Part shown: positions 43,190-51,576 of the stretch, one piece after another | Numbering within the stretch: position 1 is the first letter of the stretch | Layout: the number at the start of each line of letters is the position of its first letter | Notes under the pieces: model-generated | What the model was told of the DNA's origin: nothing | Seen by the model: the letters and a program-made list of their open reading frames with translations, nothing else | The model's database searches: none | Source of the DNA: Paenibacillus sp. BSR1-1 | Lineage (GTDB): Bacteria; Bacillota; Bacilli; Bacillales; Cytobacillaceae | DNA length: 53,759 nt | Reading direction: 5' to 3' | NCBI RefSeq assembly: GCF_030403775.1 | Contig: NZ_JAQMWQ010000034.1 | Span: 1 to 53,759, forward strand | Position numbers and translations under genes: made by a program

Positions 43190-43231
43190 AATAGAAATGT
43201 CCCGAAAATTGTTTCACGTGGAACATTTCTA
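43190..43231. promoter_or_regulatory. parS site (ParB/Spo0J binding) inside a hairpin
   Basis: TGTTCCACGTGAAACA (minus strand, 43210-43225) is identical to the B. subtilis parS consensus, a 16-bp near-palindrome. It is enclosed by ATAGAAATGT/ACATTTCTAT arms. parS clusters near the origin load Spo0J and SMC; this window is origin-proximal by gene order. Confidence 0.92.
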
Positions 43232-43242
43232 TATCGAAAAGT

Positions 43243-43374
43243 GGAAGCGCCTTGACCAGGGAAAAAAGCAGTTCATTTTTTCCTAGGGGCGACAGGTATA
43301 AAACGCTGGCGGGAAGGTTGCTTTTTAACCTTCTCGACGGATTGGCTTATGACCCCGAGCCCCTAGACGCTGTA
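43243..43374 (+). repeat. Modular palindromic repeat, copy 4
   Basis: Begins GGAAGCGCCTTGACCAGGG and ends AGACGCTGTAAC. Like copy 1 it carries the GGAAAAAA/TTTTTTCC inner hairpin. It lies immediately after the metS stop codon and directly beside parS, so it may double as the metS terminator. Confidence 0.85.
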
Positions 43375-43385
43375 ACATTTTAGAA

Positions 43386-45344
43386 TTATTTTACTTTAGA
43401 ACCATTTGGAAGGGTTTGATCAACGGTTGCAAGTGATAGCTGATCGTCTTTTGAACCTGCTAGTATCATACCCTGTGATAGTTCACCGCGTAATTTAACC
43501 GGTTTTAAATTTGTTATACAAATAACCTTACGTCCCACTAATTCCTCAGGCTTGTAGTATTGAGCAATTCCTGATACAACCTGGCGCTTTTCATAACCAA
43601 GGTCCAGCTGCAGCTTGAGCAGTTTATCGGCTTTTTTAATTGGCTCTGCCTGGATAACTTCGGCAACACGCAGGTCAATCTTCATAAAATCATCAATGGA
43701 GATTTCATCGATGGCCTCAGGTTTTTCCTCTTTCTTATCCTCAGCCGCCGCAGGTGTTCCGCCCTGCATCTTGGTCTTAATGAATTCTACTTCTTCTGCA
43801 ATTTCAAGTCTTGGGAATAGAGGTGCATCCTTCGCTACCTTCGTTCCGTTTGGAATCAATCCGAAACCTTCAAGACTTTCCCATGCTTTTAGAGCTTCCT
43901 CTTCTATTCCTAACTGTTTGAAGATCCCATCAGGAGTCCGTGTTAAAAACGGCTTTAACAGAATGGCTGTTCTGCGCAGCGATTCCGCTAAATGAACCAT
44001 TACACTTGCAAGCTCAGCTTTTTTAGCCTCATCCTTAGCTAGTGTCCATGGCTGGGTTTCATCGATATATTTATTAGTCCGGCTGACTAGCTGCCAGATG
44101 GATGTTAACGCAACAGAAAACTCCATTTTCTCCATGGCTTCTTCGTATTTTGTGACTGTTTCACGATTAACTTGAAGCAAGGAATCATCAAATTCACTGA
44201 TAGAACCCGAATACGCTGGAATCACACCAGCAAAATATTTTTCGATCATTGCAACAGTTCGATTTAACAGATTTCCAAGATCGTTTGCCAGGTCAAAATT
44301 AATTCTTTCCACGAAGCCTTCAGGTGTGAAAACTCCGTCGGCACCAAATGGGACTTCCCTTAATAAATAATAGCGGAGTGCATCAAGGCCATAGCGATCA
44401 ATCAACGTAACCGGATCGACCACATTTCCTTTTGACTTTGACATTTTTCCGTCCTTCATTAATAGCCAGCCATGCGCAAATACCTTTTTTGGCAACGGAA
44501 TATCAAGGGCCATTAACATAATTGGCCAATAAATCGTATGAAAACGGACAATCTCTTTCCCGACCAGATGAACATCAGCCGGCCAGTAATTCAAATAGTT
44601 AGCGTCGTTTTCTGTGCCATATCCTAATGCCGTAATATAGTTTGAAAGTGCATCAATCCATACATAGATAACATGCTTAGGATTGCCTGGGACCTTAATC
44701 CCCCAATCAAACGTCGTTCTTGAAACTGCTAAATCCTCTAAACCAGGTTTAATAAAATTATTAATCATTTCATTTTTACGGGATTCCGGTTGGATGAACT
44801 CAGGATTCTCCTCGTAATATTGCAAAAGACGGTCGGCATATTTGCTCATTCTAAAAAAATAAGATTCTTCCTTTACAAGTTCGACAGGGCGTCCGCAATC
44901 CGGGCAGTTTCCATCGACAAGCTGACGGTCGGTATAGAAGGATTCACAAGGTGTACAATACCAGCCTTCATATTGATCGAGATAAATATCACCCTGTTCA
45001 AGCAATCTTGCAAAAATCTTTTGAACAATTTGCTTATGTCTTTCTTCAGTCGTCCGGATAAAATCATCATAGGAAATATCGAGCTTTTTCCAGAGGACTT
45101 TAATTTCTTCAGCCATACCGTCTACGTACTGCTGCGGGGTAATTCCCGCTTCTTCCGCTTTACGCTGGATCTTTTGCCCATGCTCGTCTGTTCCTGTTAA
45201 ATACCTGACATCAAACCCTCTCATCCGCTTATAGCGAGCCATAGCATCACCCGCAACAGTGGTATAAGCATGACCAATATGTAAATTTCCACTTGGATAA
45301 TAAATTGGTGTCGTTAGGTAAAAGGTCTTTAATTTTTCCTCCAT
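43386..45344 (-). CDS. metS: Methionyl-tRNA synthetase
   Basis: 652 residues from the ATG that has AGGAGG 7 nt upstream. HIGH motif NLHIGHAY, zinc knuckle CTPC...CPDC, KMSKS motif DGKMSKSKGNVVD, and a C-terminal EMAPII-like tRNA-binding domain (about 545-652; DLRVAEVIQAEPIKKADKLL), preceded by an acidic linker. It has its own SigA promoter divergent from abrB. A GGTCAG/CTGACC hairpin lies in the leader just before the ribosome site; it is not a T-box. Confidence 0.96.
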   Translation of the reverse strand: MEEKLKTFYLTTPIYYPSGNLHIGHAYTTVAGDAMARYKRMRGFDVRYLTGTDEHGQKIQRKAEEAGITPQQYVDGMAEEIKVLWKKLDISYDDFIRTTEERHKQIVQKIFARLLEQGDIYLDQYEGWYCTPCESFYTDRQLVDGNCPDCGRPVELVKEESYFFRMSKYADRLLQYYEENPEFIQPESRKNEMINNFIKPGLEDLAVSRTTFDWGIKVPGNPKHVIYVWIDALSNYITALGYGTENDANYLNYWPADVHLVGKEIVRFHTIYWPIMLMALDIPLPKKVFAHGWLLMKDGKMSKSKGNVVDPVTLIDRYGLDALRYYLLREVPFGADGVFTPEGFVERINFDLANDLGNLLNRTVAMIEKYFAGVIPAYSGSISEFDDSLLQVNRETVTKYEEAMEKMEFSVALTSIWQLVSRTNKYIDETQPWTLAKDEAKKAELASVMVHLAESLRRTAILLKPFLTRTPDGIFKQLGIEEEALKAWESLEGFGLIPNGTKVAKDAPLFPRLEIAEEVEFIKTKMQGGTPAAAEDKKEEKPEAIDEISIDDFMKIDLRVAEVIQAEPIKKADKLLKLQLDLGYEKRQVVSGIAQYYKPEELVGRKVICITNLKPVKLRGELSQGMILAGSKDDQLSLATVDQTLPNGSKVK

Positions 45345-45422
45345 TTTTACTCCTCCTATTAGGTCAGCAATCATTAACCCTACTGACCATTATTGCCTCT
45401 TTTTTCCCGCTTCTATCCTCAA

Positions 45423-45451
45423 AATATACCGAAAAAAGGACTTTTGTGCAA
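45423..45451 (-). promoter_or_regulatory. metS promoter (SigA)
   Basis: Minus strand: -35 TTGCAC (45446-45451), 17-bp spacer, -10 TATATT (45423-45428). Confidence 0.78.
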
Positions 45452-45559
45452 GAAAGCGCCATCCCTCGCTTCCAACATTTTTAAAAATTTTCCTTATACA
45501 CCCATAAAAATAGGACCTTAAACGAAATATATGTTGTTAAAATGCTGATTATGTAGATA

Positions 45560-45578
45560 TTTGTCGAATTTTGCAGAA
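45560..45578 (+). promoter_or_regulatory. Additional Spo0A box pair between metS and abrB
   Basis: A perfect 0A box TTTGTCGAA (45560-45568) is followed 10 bp later by TTTGCAGAA (45570-45578, two mismatches). It is about 150 bp upstream of the abrB -35 and about 110 bp upstream of the metS -35. The rest of 45345-45713 is A+T-rich with no gene. Confidence 0.6.
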
Positions 45579-45713
45579 TCAAAACAGAACTGAATTTACA
45601 CTGCGATAATATTAAAAATCATGTTTAATAGAAAAAACATTCTCTAAAACCCTATCAAATCAATAATTTCACTTGAAGGAAAAATTTTCTTTTATTTTTC
45701 AAAATAAAAATAA

Positions 45714-45776
45714 TTGACGGATATGGGAATGGCTGGTATTATGAAATTAAGAAAAATTTGTCGAATAATGACGAAT
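45714..45776 (+). promoter_or_regulatory. abrB promoter with tandem Spo0A boxes
   Basis: -35 TTGACG (45714-45719), 17-bp spacer, -10 TATTAT (45737-45742) with upstream TGG. Downstream of the start site lie two 0A boxes, TTTGTCGAA (45757-45765) and a TGACGAA-containing one (45767-45775), about one helical turn apart. This matches the well-known B. subtilis abrB control region, where phosphorylated Spo0A represses. Confidence 0.92.
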
Positions 45777-45825
45777 TGTAAAATAGAGAATATACTTTTT
45801 TATTAATGAGAGGAGAATATTAAAA

Positions 45826-46110
45826 ATGAAATCTACTGGTATCGTTCGTAAAGTTGATGAATTAGGCCGTGTGGTTATTCCGATTGAATTAAGACGTACT
45901 CTTGGTATTGCTGAAAAGGATGCTCTTGAAATTTATGTGGATGATGATCGTATCATCCTTAAGAAATACAAGCCAAACATGACTTGCCAAGTAACTGGTG
46001 AAGTATCTGATGACAATTTAGCACTTGCTGGCGGCAAGTTAATTCTTAGCCGTGAAGGTGCAGAGCAATTACTTCAAGAAATTCAAAACAGCTTTGAATT
46101 AGCAAAATAA
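45826..46110 (+). CDS. abrB: Transition-state regulator AbrB
   Basis: 94 residues, nearly identical to B. subtilis AbrB (MKSTGIVRKVDELGRVVIP start, NMTCQVTGEVSDDNLALAGGK in the C-terminal half). It represses post-exponential genes, including spoVG, during growth. It is the only gene on the plus strand in this window. An AGAGGAG ribosome site precedes the ATG, and the terminator after it also faces rsmI. Confidence 0.98.
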   Translation: MKSTGIVRKVDELGRVVIPIELRRTLGIAEKDALEIYVDDDRIILKKYKPNMTCQVTGEVSDDNLALAGGKLILSREGAEQLLQEIQNSFELAK

Positions 46111-46151
46111 AAATTAAGCAGATATTTTCTTTTTTACATCTTTAATATAAA

Positions 46152-46183
46152 CGGCTCCAGATCATTATTGGTCTGGAGCTTTT
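46152..46183 (+). terminator. abrB terminator
   Basis: GCTCCAGA/TCTGGAGC stem (46154-46161 and 46172-46179) followed by TTTTAATTTT, between the convergent abrB and rsmI. Confidence 0.85.
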
Positions 46184-46187
46184 AATT

Positions 46188-47060
46188 TTATTCAATATGA
46201 TACGTTTGATAAACTTCACGCTTGTTTAAGCCGCGGTCTTTTGCTGTTTGTTTGATGGCTTCTTTTGAGGCCATCTTTTTATCTGAAATATAGTGATTAA
46301 CATGTTCTTCAATTGTAAAACTTTCCCACCAACTATATTCTTCCTCGACTTCACCTGTGCTTCCCTCTACTATTAAACAAAATTCCCCGCGAATTTCGTC
46401 TTGATTGGCCCAATTCATTGCTTCCTCAAGGGTGCCTCGAATAAATTCCTCAAATTTCTTTGTCAGCTCTCGACATAGGGCAATGTTCCGATTCCCGAGA
46501 ACCTCAAGCATAATGGCTAATGTTTCTTTTAAACGGTGCGGTGATTCATAGAAAATGATCGTAGCTGTTTGTTTCTTTAAAACTTCTAACTCAGAGCGCT
46601 TTTCTTTCTTACTTCTGGCTAGAAATCCATAAAAATAAAACGGCTGACAGCTTAGCCCTGAGGCAATTAAGGAAGTGAGGGCAGCATTGGCACCCGGTAA
46701 AGGCACTACCGTCATTTTTTCGGTTATAGCAGCCTGCACAAGTTCATAACCTGGGTCAGAAATCGTCGGCATACCCGCATCACTGACAAGAGCAATTTTT
46801 TGGCCCTCCTTTACCCTTTGAATTAATTTTTCCCCACTTGTCTCTTTGTTGTGCTCATGATAACTGACAACAGGCGTCTCAATTTCAAAATAATTACAGA
46901 GCTTTCTCGTATTTCTTGTATCCTCAGCAGCAATCAAGTCTGCTTCTTTTAATATTCGGATTGCCCGAAAGCTCATATCCTCCAAATTTCCGATGGGAGT
47001 AGGAACAAGATAGAGAATACCTTTTTGTTCTTCATTATCAAAGCTTTTCTGCTGCCACAT
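46188..47060 (-). CDS. rsmI: 16S rRNA 2'-O-ribose C1402 methyltransferase
   Basis: 290 residues with the tetrapyrrole-methylase-like fold: LYLVPTPIGNLEDMSFRA, AAEDTRNTRKL, SYHEHN, ALVSDAGMPTISDPG and VPLPGANAA. The start at ATG 47060 has GGTGG 5 nt upstream; a GTG three codons earlier is possible. It overlaps yazA by 23 bp. It modifies C1402 of 16S rRNA near the decoding centre. Confidence 0.95.
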   Translation of the reverse strand: MWQQKSFDNEEQKGILYLVPTPIGNLEDMSFRAIRILKEADLIAAEDTRNTRKLCNYFEIETPVVSYHEHNKETSGEKLIQRVKEGQKIALVSDAGMPTISDPGYELVQAAITEKMTVVPLPGANAALTSLIASGLSCQPFYFYGFLARSKKEKRSELEVLKKQTATIIFYESPHRLKETLAIMLEVLGNRNIALCRELTKKFEEFIRGTLEEAMNWANQDEIRGEFCLIVEGSTGEVEEEYSWWESFTIEEHVNHYISDKKMASKEAIKQTAKDRGLNKREVYQTYHIE

Positions 47061-47325
47061 TATATCCACCCGTTTCTTCCATTAAAAACTCAATTTTTTT
47101 CTTTCGTGATAACCTTTTGAAGTAGTATTCCGCTCTAAGGGCATCCGTTTTATTATCATATTCTTTATAAAAAGTCAGCTCAAGAGGGCCGCGTCCCCTT
47201 GTATATTTTGCCCCTTTTCCTTCATTATGAAGTCTTAGGCGGCGCTCAAGATTATTCGTATAGCCCCCGTAGAAGCTTCCATCCCGGCAGGTTAACACAT
47301 AAAAGTAATGTTTGTTATTCTCCAT
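47038..47325 (-). CDS. yazA: GIY-YIG nuclease-domain protein YazA
   Basis: 95 residues from the ATG giving MENNKHYFYVLTCRDGSFYGG, with a weak GAGAG ribosome site; the gene overlaps both trmN6 (11 bp) and rsmI. The UPF0213-type GIY-YIG domain is recognisable from YVLTCRDGSFYGGYT and HNEGKGAKYTRGRGPLEL. Its function is unknown, possibly DNA repair by analogy with related nucleases. Confidence 0.9.
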   Translation of the reverse strand: MENNKHYFYVLTCRDGSFYGGYTNNLERRLRLHNEGKGAKYTRGRGPLELTFYKEYDNKTDALRAEYYFKRLSRKKKIEFLMEETGGYNVAAEKL

Positions 47326-48055
47326 ATAAAATCTCTCGGATCTCAGGTGTATATTCATCCTTTTCATTATAGACGAATAAGGGCGGCAGTATTTTTAAGT
47401 CGGGACTGCCGTCTTTAATCGCTTCGACTAAAAGAGTATTGGCTTCCTTCCCCTGCTTTGGATAAACGAACTGAATACGTTTGGGCTCAAGCCTATATGT
47501 GCGCATCAACGTAATCATATCCAAGAGACGCCCCGGCCGATGTACAAAGGCTACTTTCCCGCCTTGACGTACCAATTGGCTTGAAGCCTTTACTGCATCC
47601 TCCAGCGTACAGAGAATCTCGTGGCGAGCAATAGCCAAATGCTCATTCGGATTTATTTCTTCCTTAGAAGGTGTCGTAAAATAAGGCGGATTACAGGTGA
47701 CAACATCGAATTTTCCAAAGCCTAATTGCTTAGGCATTTCTTTAATATCACCATGAATCATCGTTAATCGGTCCTGAAGCTCGTTATACTCAATACTTCT
47801 AACCGCCATATCATATAACCGCTCTTGAATTTCTACACCTGTAATCTTTCCCTTTGTCCTGGCACTTAAAAACAAAGGAATCACACCATTTCCACTGCAA
47901 AGGTCAATTAAATTCCCCTTTTGAATCGGGACATACGTAAACCTTGCCAGCAAAACGGCATCCAATGAAAAGGCAAATACAGATGGACTTTGAATAATCC
48001 TTAAATTTTCAGCAAGCAAATAATCAAGCCGCTCATCTTCCTTCAATATAACCAT
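47315..48055 (-). CDS. yabB: tRNA(Val) m6A37-type SAM methyltransferase TrmN6 (YabB)
   Basis: 246 residues. SAM motif I is LIDLCSGNGVIPLFL, and the N6-adenine methylase motif is CNPPYFTTPS. The related E. coli enzyme modifies A37 of tRNA1(Val); the substrate here is inferred. GGAGG precedes the ATG. It lies between yabA and yazA. Confidence 0.93.
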   Translation of the reverse strand: MVILKEDERLDYLLAENLRIIQSPSVFAFSLDAVLLARFTYVPIQKGNLIDLCSGNGVIPLFLSARTKGKITGVEIQERLYDMAVRSIEYNELQDRLTMIHGDIKEMPKQLGFGKFDVVTCNPPYFTTPSKEEINPNEHLAIARHEILCTLEDAVKASSQLVRQGGKVAFVHRPGRLLDMITLMRTYRLEPKRIQFVYPKQGKEANTLLVEAIKDGSPDLKILPPLFVYNEKDEYTPEIREILYGE

Positions 48056-48067
48056 AGTTTCCTCCTA

Positions 48068-48097
48068 AAAAAACAGCCTCCCTGTTAAAGGAAGGCT
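48068..48097 (-). terminator. yabA terminator
   Basis: Stem AGCCTTCC/GGAGGCT (arms 48090-48097 and 48075-48081) with GTTTTTTT on the minus strand, between yabA and yabB. Confidence 0.8.
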
Positions 48098-48101
48098 TTA
48101 G

Positions 48102-48473
48102 CTATTTCTTATTAAGGAAGGAAAGGCAAAATAAACAATCGCCTTCCTTGCGCAAACTTCCAAAGTGGAGATTGCAAATATGAAAGCCTTCTTGGTAAAG
48201 ACGGGCAAGATTATCGTATCCTTCCCCAACATCAAAAGGCTTCATGGCAGTTGCCCCCGATTGGGCAGCTCCCTTCTTAACTTCTGTTTCCTTTTTTTCT
48301 GCTTCCGTGGTTACATCTAAACGGCGCCTTAGATGTTCATTTTCAAGCTTTAGATAATGATTCTCTTCTAGTATTTCGGCTAAATGCTGCTTCAATTCCC
48401 CAAGCTGTTGGTAAAGACTCCCAATTTGTGTTTCCATGTTACTTACTGATTCAAATATTTCTTTTTTATCCAC
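48102..48473 (-). CDS. yabA: Replication-initiation control protein YabA
   Basis: Restrains DnaA by binding DnaA and the DnaN clamp. It has 123 residues from GTG at 48473, with AGAGGTG 6 nt upstream. An N-terminal leucine-zipper coiled coil (about 5-55) is followed by a linker and the C-terminal zinc cluster ICNLHFG...DCLFCLSFLNKK. Its neighbours holB and ricT match B. subtilis. Confidence 0.95.
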   Translation of the reverse strand: MDKKEIFESVSNMETQIGSLYQQLGELKQHLAEILEENHYLKLENEHLRRRLDVTTEAEKKETEVKKGAAQSGATAMKPFDVGEGYDNLARLYQEGFHICNLHFGSLRKEGDCLFCLSFLNKK

Positions 48474-48485
48474 GGCGTACACCTC

Positions 48486-49313
48486 TTAATCTGTGGATTG
48501 TATAGAAAAGGCCCCTTCTTTAACGATTTCATCCAAAGTATACTCCAGAACCCGTTCTTGTTCCTTTAGTTCAACCTGAAGCACTCGTTCTAATATATTT
48601 AATCCTACTACTTTGCCTGCACCCTGTGGAGTTTCAATGATTTCCCCTAAATCAGGGAGCTGTTCTTTAGCAGATTCATATTCGTCGTTTTCATATTTTA
48701 AACAGCACATAAGCCTGCCGCATAAGCCAGATATTTTCGTAGGATTTAACGATAAATTTTGATCCTTCGCCATTTTGATGGAAACAGGATCAAAGTCACC
48801 TAGAAAGGTAGAACAGCAAAGCATTCTTCCGCATGGGCCAATCCCGCCAAGCATCTTTGCTTCATCGCGGACACCAATTTGCCTAAGTTCGATTCTTGTC
48901 CGGAATATAGCCGCTAAATCTTTCACTAGCTCACGGAAATCGACTCTTCCATCGGCCGTAAAGTAAAAAATGATTTTATTGCGGTCAAATGTATATTCAA
49001 CATCAACCAGCTTCATATCCAGCTGATGTTCATTTACTTTCTCATTACATACTTCATAGGCTTCCTGGGCAGCTTGTTTATTTTCATCAACAATCATTCG
49101 ATCCTTCGGGTCTGCAATTCTAACGACCTTTTTCAATGGGAGAACAACATCATGTTCCCCTACCTGTTTGCGGGGAATAACTGCCCTTCCATATTCGACG
49201 CCGCGTACCGTTTCAACAATGACAAAATCATCTTTTTGAATTGAGAGGTCTCCAGGATCAAAATAATAAATTTTCCCCGCTTTTTTAAAGCGTACTCCTA
49301 CAACATCATACAA
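48486..49313 (-). CDS. ricT: RicT (YaaT), Fe-S RNA-maturation / phosphorelay factor
   Basis: 275 residues, the B. subtilis length. It forms a complex with RicA and RicF that carries Fe-S clusters, stimulates RNase Y processing and aids Spo0A phosphorylation. PSP1-domain cysteines are seen in CGRMLCCSTFLG and CGRLMCCLKYE. It starts at a TTG within the end of holB (8-nt overlap) with GCAGGAGG upstream. Confidence 0.96.
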   Translation of the reverse strand: MYDVVGVRFKKAGKIYYFDPGDLSIQKDDFVIVETVRGVEYGRAVIPRKQVGEHDVVLPLKKVVRIADPKDRMIVDENKQAAQEAYEVCNEKVNEHQLDMKLVDVEYTFDRNKIIFYFTADGRVDFRELVKDLAAIFRTRIELRQIGVRDEAKMLGGIGPCGRMLCCSTFLGDFDPVSIKMAKDQNLSLNPTKISGLCGRLMCCLKYENDEYESAKEQLPDLGEIIETPQGAGKVVGLNILERVLQVELKEQERVLEYTLDEIVKEGAFSIQSTD

Positions 49314-50313
49314 ATGAAGATCCCTCCTGCAATTTTAACACAAGCTGTTCCATCATCAGCTGAGGATTCATATTAGCCGCAAGCTTCCTTTTTGACTCAA
49401 GGATAGCTGACATTTGTTCCGATATACGCCGTCCGGATGTTTGCAAGGCAAATTGATTTAACCGCTCACTTTCCCCTTTAAAAACAATTTGCTCCTGCCT
49501 ATCTAATTGTATATATAGTAAATCCTTAAAAATAAGAAGTAAAAGATCTAAACCTCGTTGAATCTGTTCTTTATCTTTAAAGTGAGGGAACCAATCGCTT
49601 TGAAGCGTTACCATCGCCTCTAACGGATTTTTTCTCAACACTTCATATAATTTTAACATTATTTTTTGGGCTTGTGCAAACCATTCATTGGTATTTAGTT
49701 CAAGCGCTTCATCGATGCTGTTTGTAAGCTGGGCTAACAGTGGTGCCTTTTGGGGTGCGACGCCGTTTTCCACCAATTGTTTAATCATAATTTGCGGGGA
49801 TAATGGCTGAAATTTTAATGTTTGGCACCTTGAAAGAATCGTAGGTAATATTTGCTGAGGCTGCTCGGTGATTAAAATCGCCACGGTTTCAGCATTGGGT
49901 TCCTCAAGGAATTTTAATAAACTATTAGAAGCACTATTGCTCATTTTATCGGCATGGATGATTAGGTAAGCCTTTTTCAAGGATTCTAAGCCCTTTTTCG
50001 CAAACTCAGCCTGCAGGCTTCTGATTTGATCCACCTTTATCGACAGCCCATCCGGTTCAACAATATGAACATCAGGATGGTTCCCATGGTTGATCCGACG
50101 GCAATTTTTACAATCCTCACACGGTTTAAAGCCATCTGTTAATGACTCGCAGAAAAGGGACTTCGTCAAAAGCAGCCCTATTTCTTTTTTACCAGTCCCT
50201 TTCATGCCTTCAAAAAGATATGCATGGGCCACTCGATTTTTTATAAAGCTGTTTTTTATCATCTTCAATACGGCTGGCTGCAGCTCTTCTAGTTGATCCC
50301 ATGTTTTAACCAC
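49306..50313 (-). CDS. holB: DNA polymerase III delta' subunit
   Basis: A clamp-loader subunit. It has 335 residues from GTG at 50313, which follows a GAGTGAT-type site; a GTG three codons earlier is possible. AAA+ features: Walker-A-like GMKGTGKKEI, zinc module CEDCKNCRR, SNSASNSLLKFLEEP and the SRC motif LSRCQTL. In B. subtilis yaaR lies directly upstream; here only repeat copy 5 separates holB from darA. Confidence 0.95.
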   Translation of the reverse strand: MVKTWDQLEELQPAVLKMIKNSFIKNRVAHAYLFEGMKGTGKKEIGLLLTKSLFCESLTDGFKPCEDCKNCRRINHGNHPDVHIVEPDGLSIKVDQIRSLQAEFAKKGLESLKKAYLIIHADKMSNSASNSLLKFLEEPNAETVAILITEQPQQILPTILSRCQTLKFQPLSPQIMIKQLVENGVAPQKAPLLAQLTNSIDEALELNTNEWFAQAQKIMLKLYEVLRKNPLEAMVTLQSDWFPHFKDKEQIQRGLDLLLLIFKDLLYIQLDRQEQIVFKGESERLNQFALQTSGRRISEQMSAILESKRKLAANMNPQLMMEQLVLKLQEGSSFV

Positions 50314-50343
50314 AATTATCACTCACTTTTTTGAAAGAAATGC

Positions 50344-50452
50344 GGAAGCGCCTTGACCAGGGGCGACAGGCATAAGACGAGCCGACGAGAAGGCTTGCCT
50401 TTTAGCCTTCTTGGCGGATTGGCTTATGACCCGAGCCCCTAGGCGCTGGAGC
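50344..50452 (+). repeat. Modular palindromic repeat, copy 5 (shortest form)
   Basis: GGAAGCGCCTTGACCAGGGG to AGGCGCTGGAGCT. Nested pairs are AGCGCCT/AGGCGCT, AGGGGC/GCCCCT and CATAAG/CTTATG, with an AAGGCTTGCCTTTTAGCCTT inner hairpin. It occupies the place where yaaR is found in B. subtilis. Confidence 0.88.
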
Positions 50453-50488
50453 TAGACAATTCTCAAAGTCAAAATTTATTGTTTATAT

Positions 50489-50818
50489 CTAAAAATGCAT
50501 GTATTGCTCGATTGGCAAGACGAATACTGTTGCTCCGCCTACTTCCACTTCTACTGGATATGGAACATAGGAGTCAGCATTCCCGCCCATTGGAGACACA
50601 GGGGAAACGAGCTGATCTCTCGCCCTGCAGTTATCCTTAATAATCTGGAGAGCACGGTCAACGCGAATATCTTCGGTCCCGATCATAAAGGTCGTATTGC
50701 CTGATTTTAAAAATCCGCCTGTGCTGGCAAGCTTTGTCGCCCTGAAATTATTCTCTACTAATGCCTTTGATAACCGGTTGCTATCCTGGTCTTGTACAAC
50801 AGCGATAATTAGTTTCAT
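50489..50818 (-). CDS. darA: PII-like cyclic di-AMP receptor DarA (YaaQ)
   Basis: 109 residues, the B. subtilis length. It is a trimeric PII-like signalling protein that binds c-di-AMP. N-terminal MKLIIAVVQDQD and the ligand-loop region RATKLASTGGFLKSGNTTF are conserved; VFVLPIEQYMHF ends the protein. A GGAGAGG ribosome site precedes the ATG. Confidence 0.96.
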   Translation of the reverse strand: MKLIIAVVQDQDSNRLSKALVENNFRATKLASTGGFLKSGNTTFMIGTEDIRVDRALQIIKDNCRARDQLVSPVSPMGGNADSYVPYPVEVEVGGATVFVLPIEQYMHF

Positions 50819-50864
50819 CGAACAACCTCTCCTCTATTAAACCGATTCTATTTCCTTTATCTAT

Positions 50865-50870
50865 ATTATA
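50865..50870 (-). promoter_or_regulatory. Candidate darA -10 element
   Basis: A perfect TATAAT on the minus strand about 47 bp upstream of darA. The best -35 at 16 bp is TTTCCA, only a partial match. Confidence 0.5.
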
Positions 50871-50901
50871 GCAGATTTATTTCAAGTGGAAATTTAGCCA
50901 T

Positions 50902-50925
50902 AAAAAAAAGCCTCACATAAAGGCT
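50902..50925 (-). terminator. tmk terminator
   Basis: AGCCT/AGGCT stem (50921-50925 and 50909-50913) with eight T on the minus strand; it overlaps the tmk stop codon. Confidence 0.78.
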
Positions 50926-51547
50926 ATTTTTCAGCTAATTTTGTTTCGACAATCTGTAAGGTCTTTTTAAAAACCTCGTCTACTGTTCCAGAAGCATCGA
51001 TTTTAACAATACGCTCAGGAAAGCGATCGAGTAAGAGGTGGTATCCTTCTCGTACTTTATGGTGAAATTCAAGGTTCTCTAAATCTAACCGATTAATTTC
51101 CCGGCCTTTATTTTTATTAATGCGCGTCAGACCTAATTCCGGCTCGATATCAAAGTATATTGTTAACTTTGGCATTAAGTTCTCGACGGCAAATTGATTG
51201 ATGCTCCATACTTCGTCTATTCCTAATCCTCTTGCATAGCCTTGATAAGCAAGGGAGCTGTCGACAAACCGGTCACAAAGAACATCTGTTCCTGCCTTAA
51301 GCGCTGGTTTCACCCGTTCAATCAAGTGCTGTCTGCGCGCTGCTGCATAAAGCAAGGCTTCTGTTCTGGGGTCCATCGCAGTATTTTCCTTGTCTAAAAT
51401 GACTCTTCTGATTTGTTCGGCAATATCAATGCCACCTGGCTCCCTTGTTAATAGGGCGTGGTTAAGCTTTTCAGCCACCATGCTGATAATCGTTGTTTTA
51501 CCGGCACCATCCGGCCCTTCAAATGTAATAAATGTTCCGCTGTTCAT
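50924..51547 (-). CDS. tmk: Thymidylate kinase
   Basis: Phosphorylates dTMP to dTDP. 207 residues with the P-loop FEGPDGAGKTT, the DR(F/Y) motif LCDRFVDSSLAYQG and TREPGG. GGAGG precedes the ATG. It is 29 bp downstream of yaaO, as in B. subtilis. Confidence 0.97.
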   Translation of the reverse strand: MNSGTFITFEGPDGAGKTTIISMVAEKLNHALLTREPGGIDIAEQIRRVILDKENTAMDPRTEALLYAAARRQHLIERVKPALKAGTDVLCDRFVDSSLAYQGYARGLGIDEVWSINQFAVENLMPKLTIYFDIEPELGLTRINKNKGREINRLDLENLEFHHKVREGYHLLLDRFPERIVKIDASGTVDEVFKKTLQIVETKLAEK

Positions 51548-51576
51548 TCAAATAAAACCTCCAAAACTGTTTAAAT

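Noticed and set aside
45345..45445. T-box riboswitch before metS
   Set aside because: No AGGGTGG-type T-box sequence, no specifier loop or competing terminator in the short leader.
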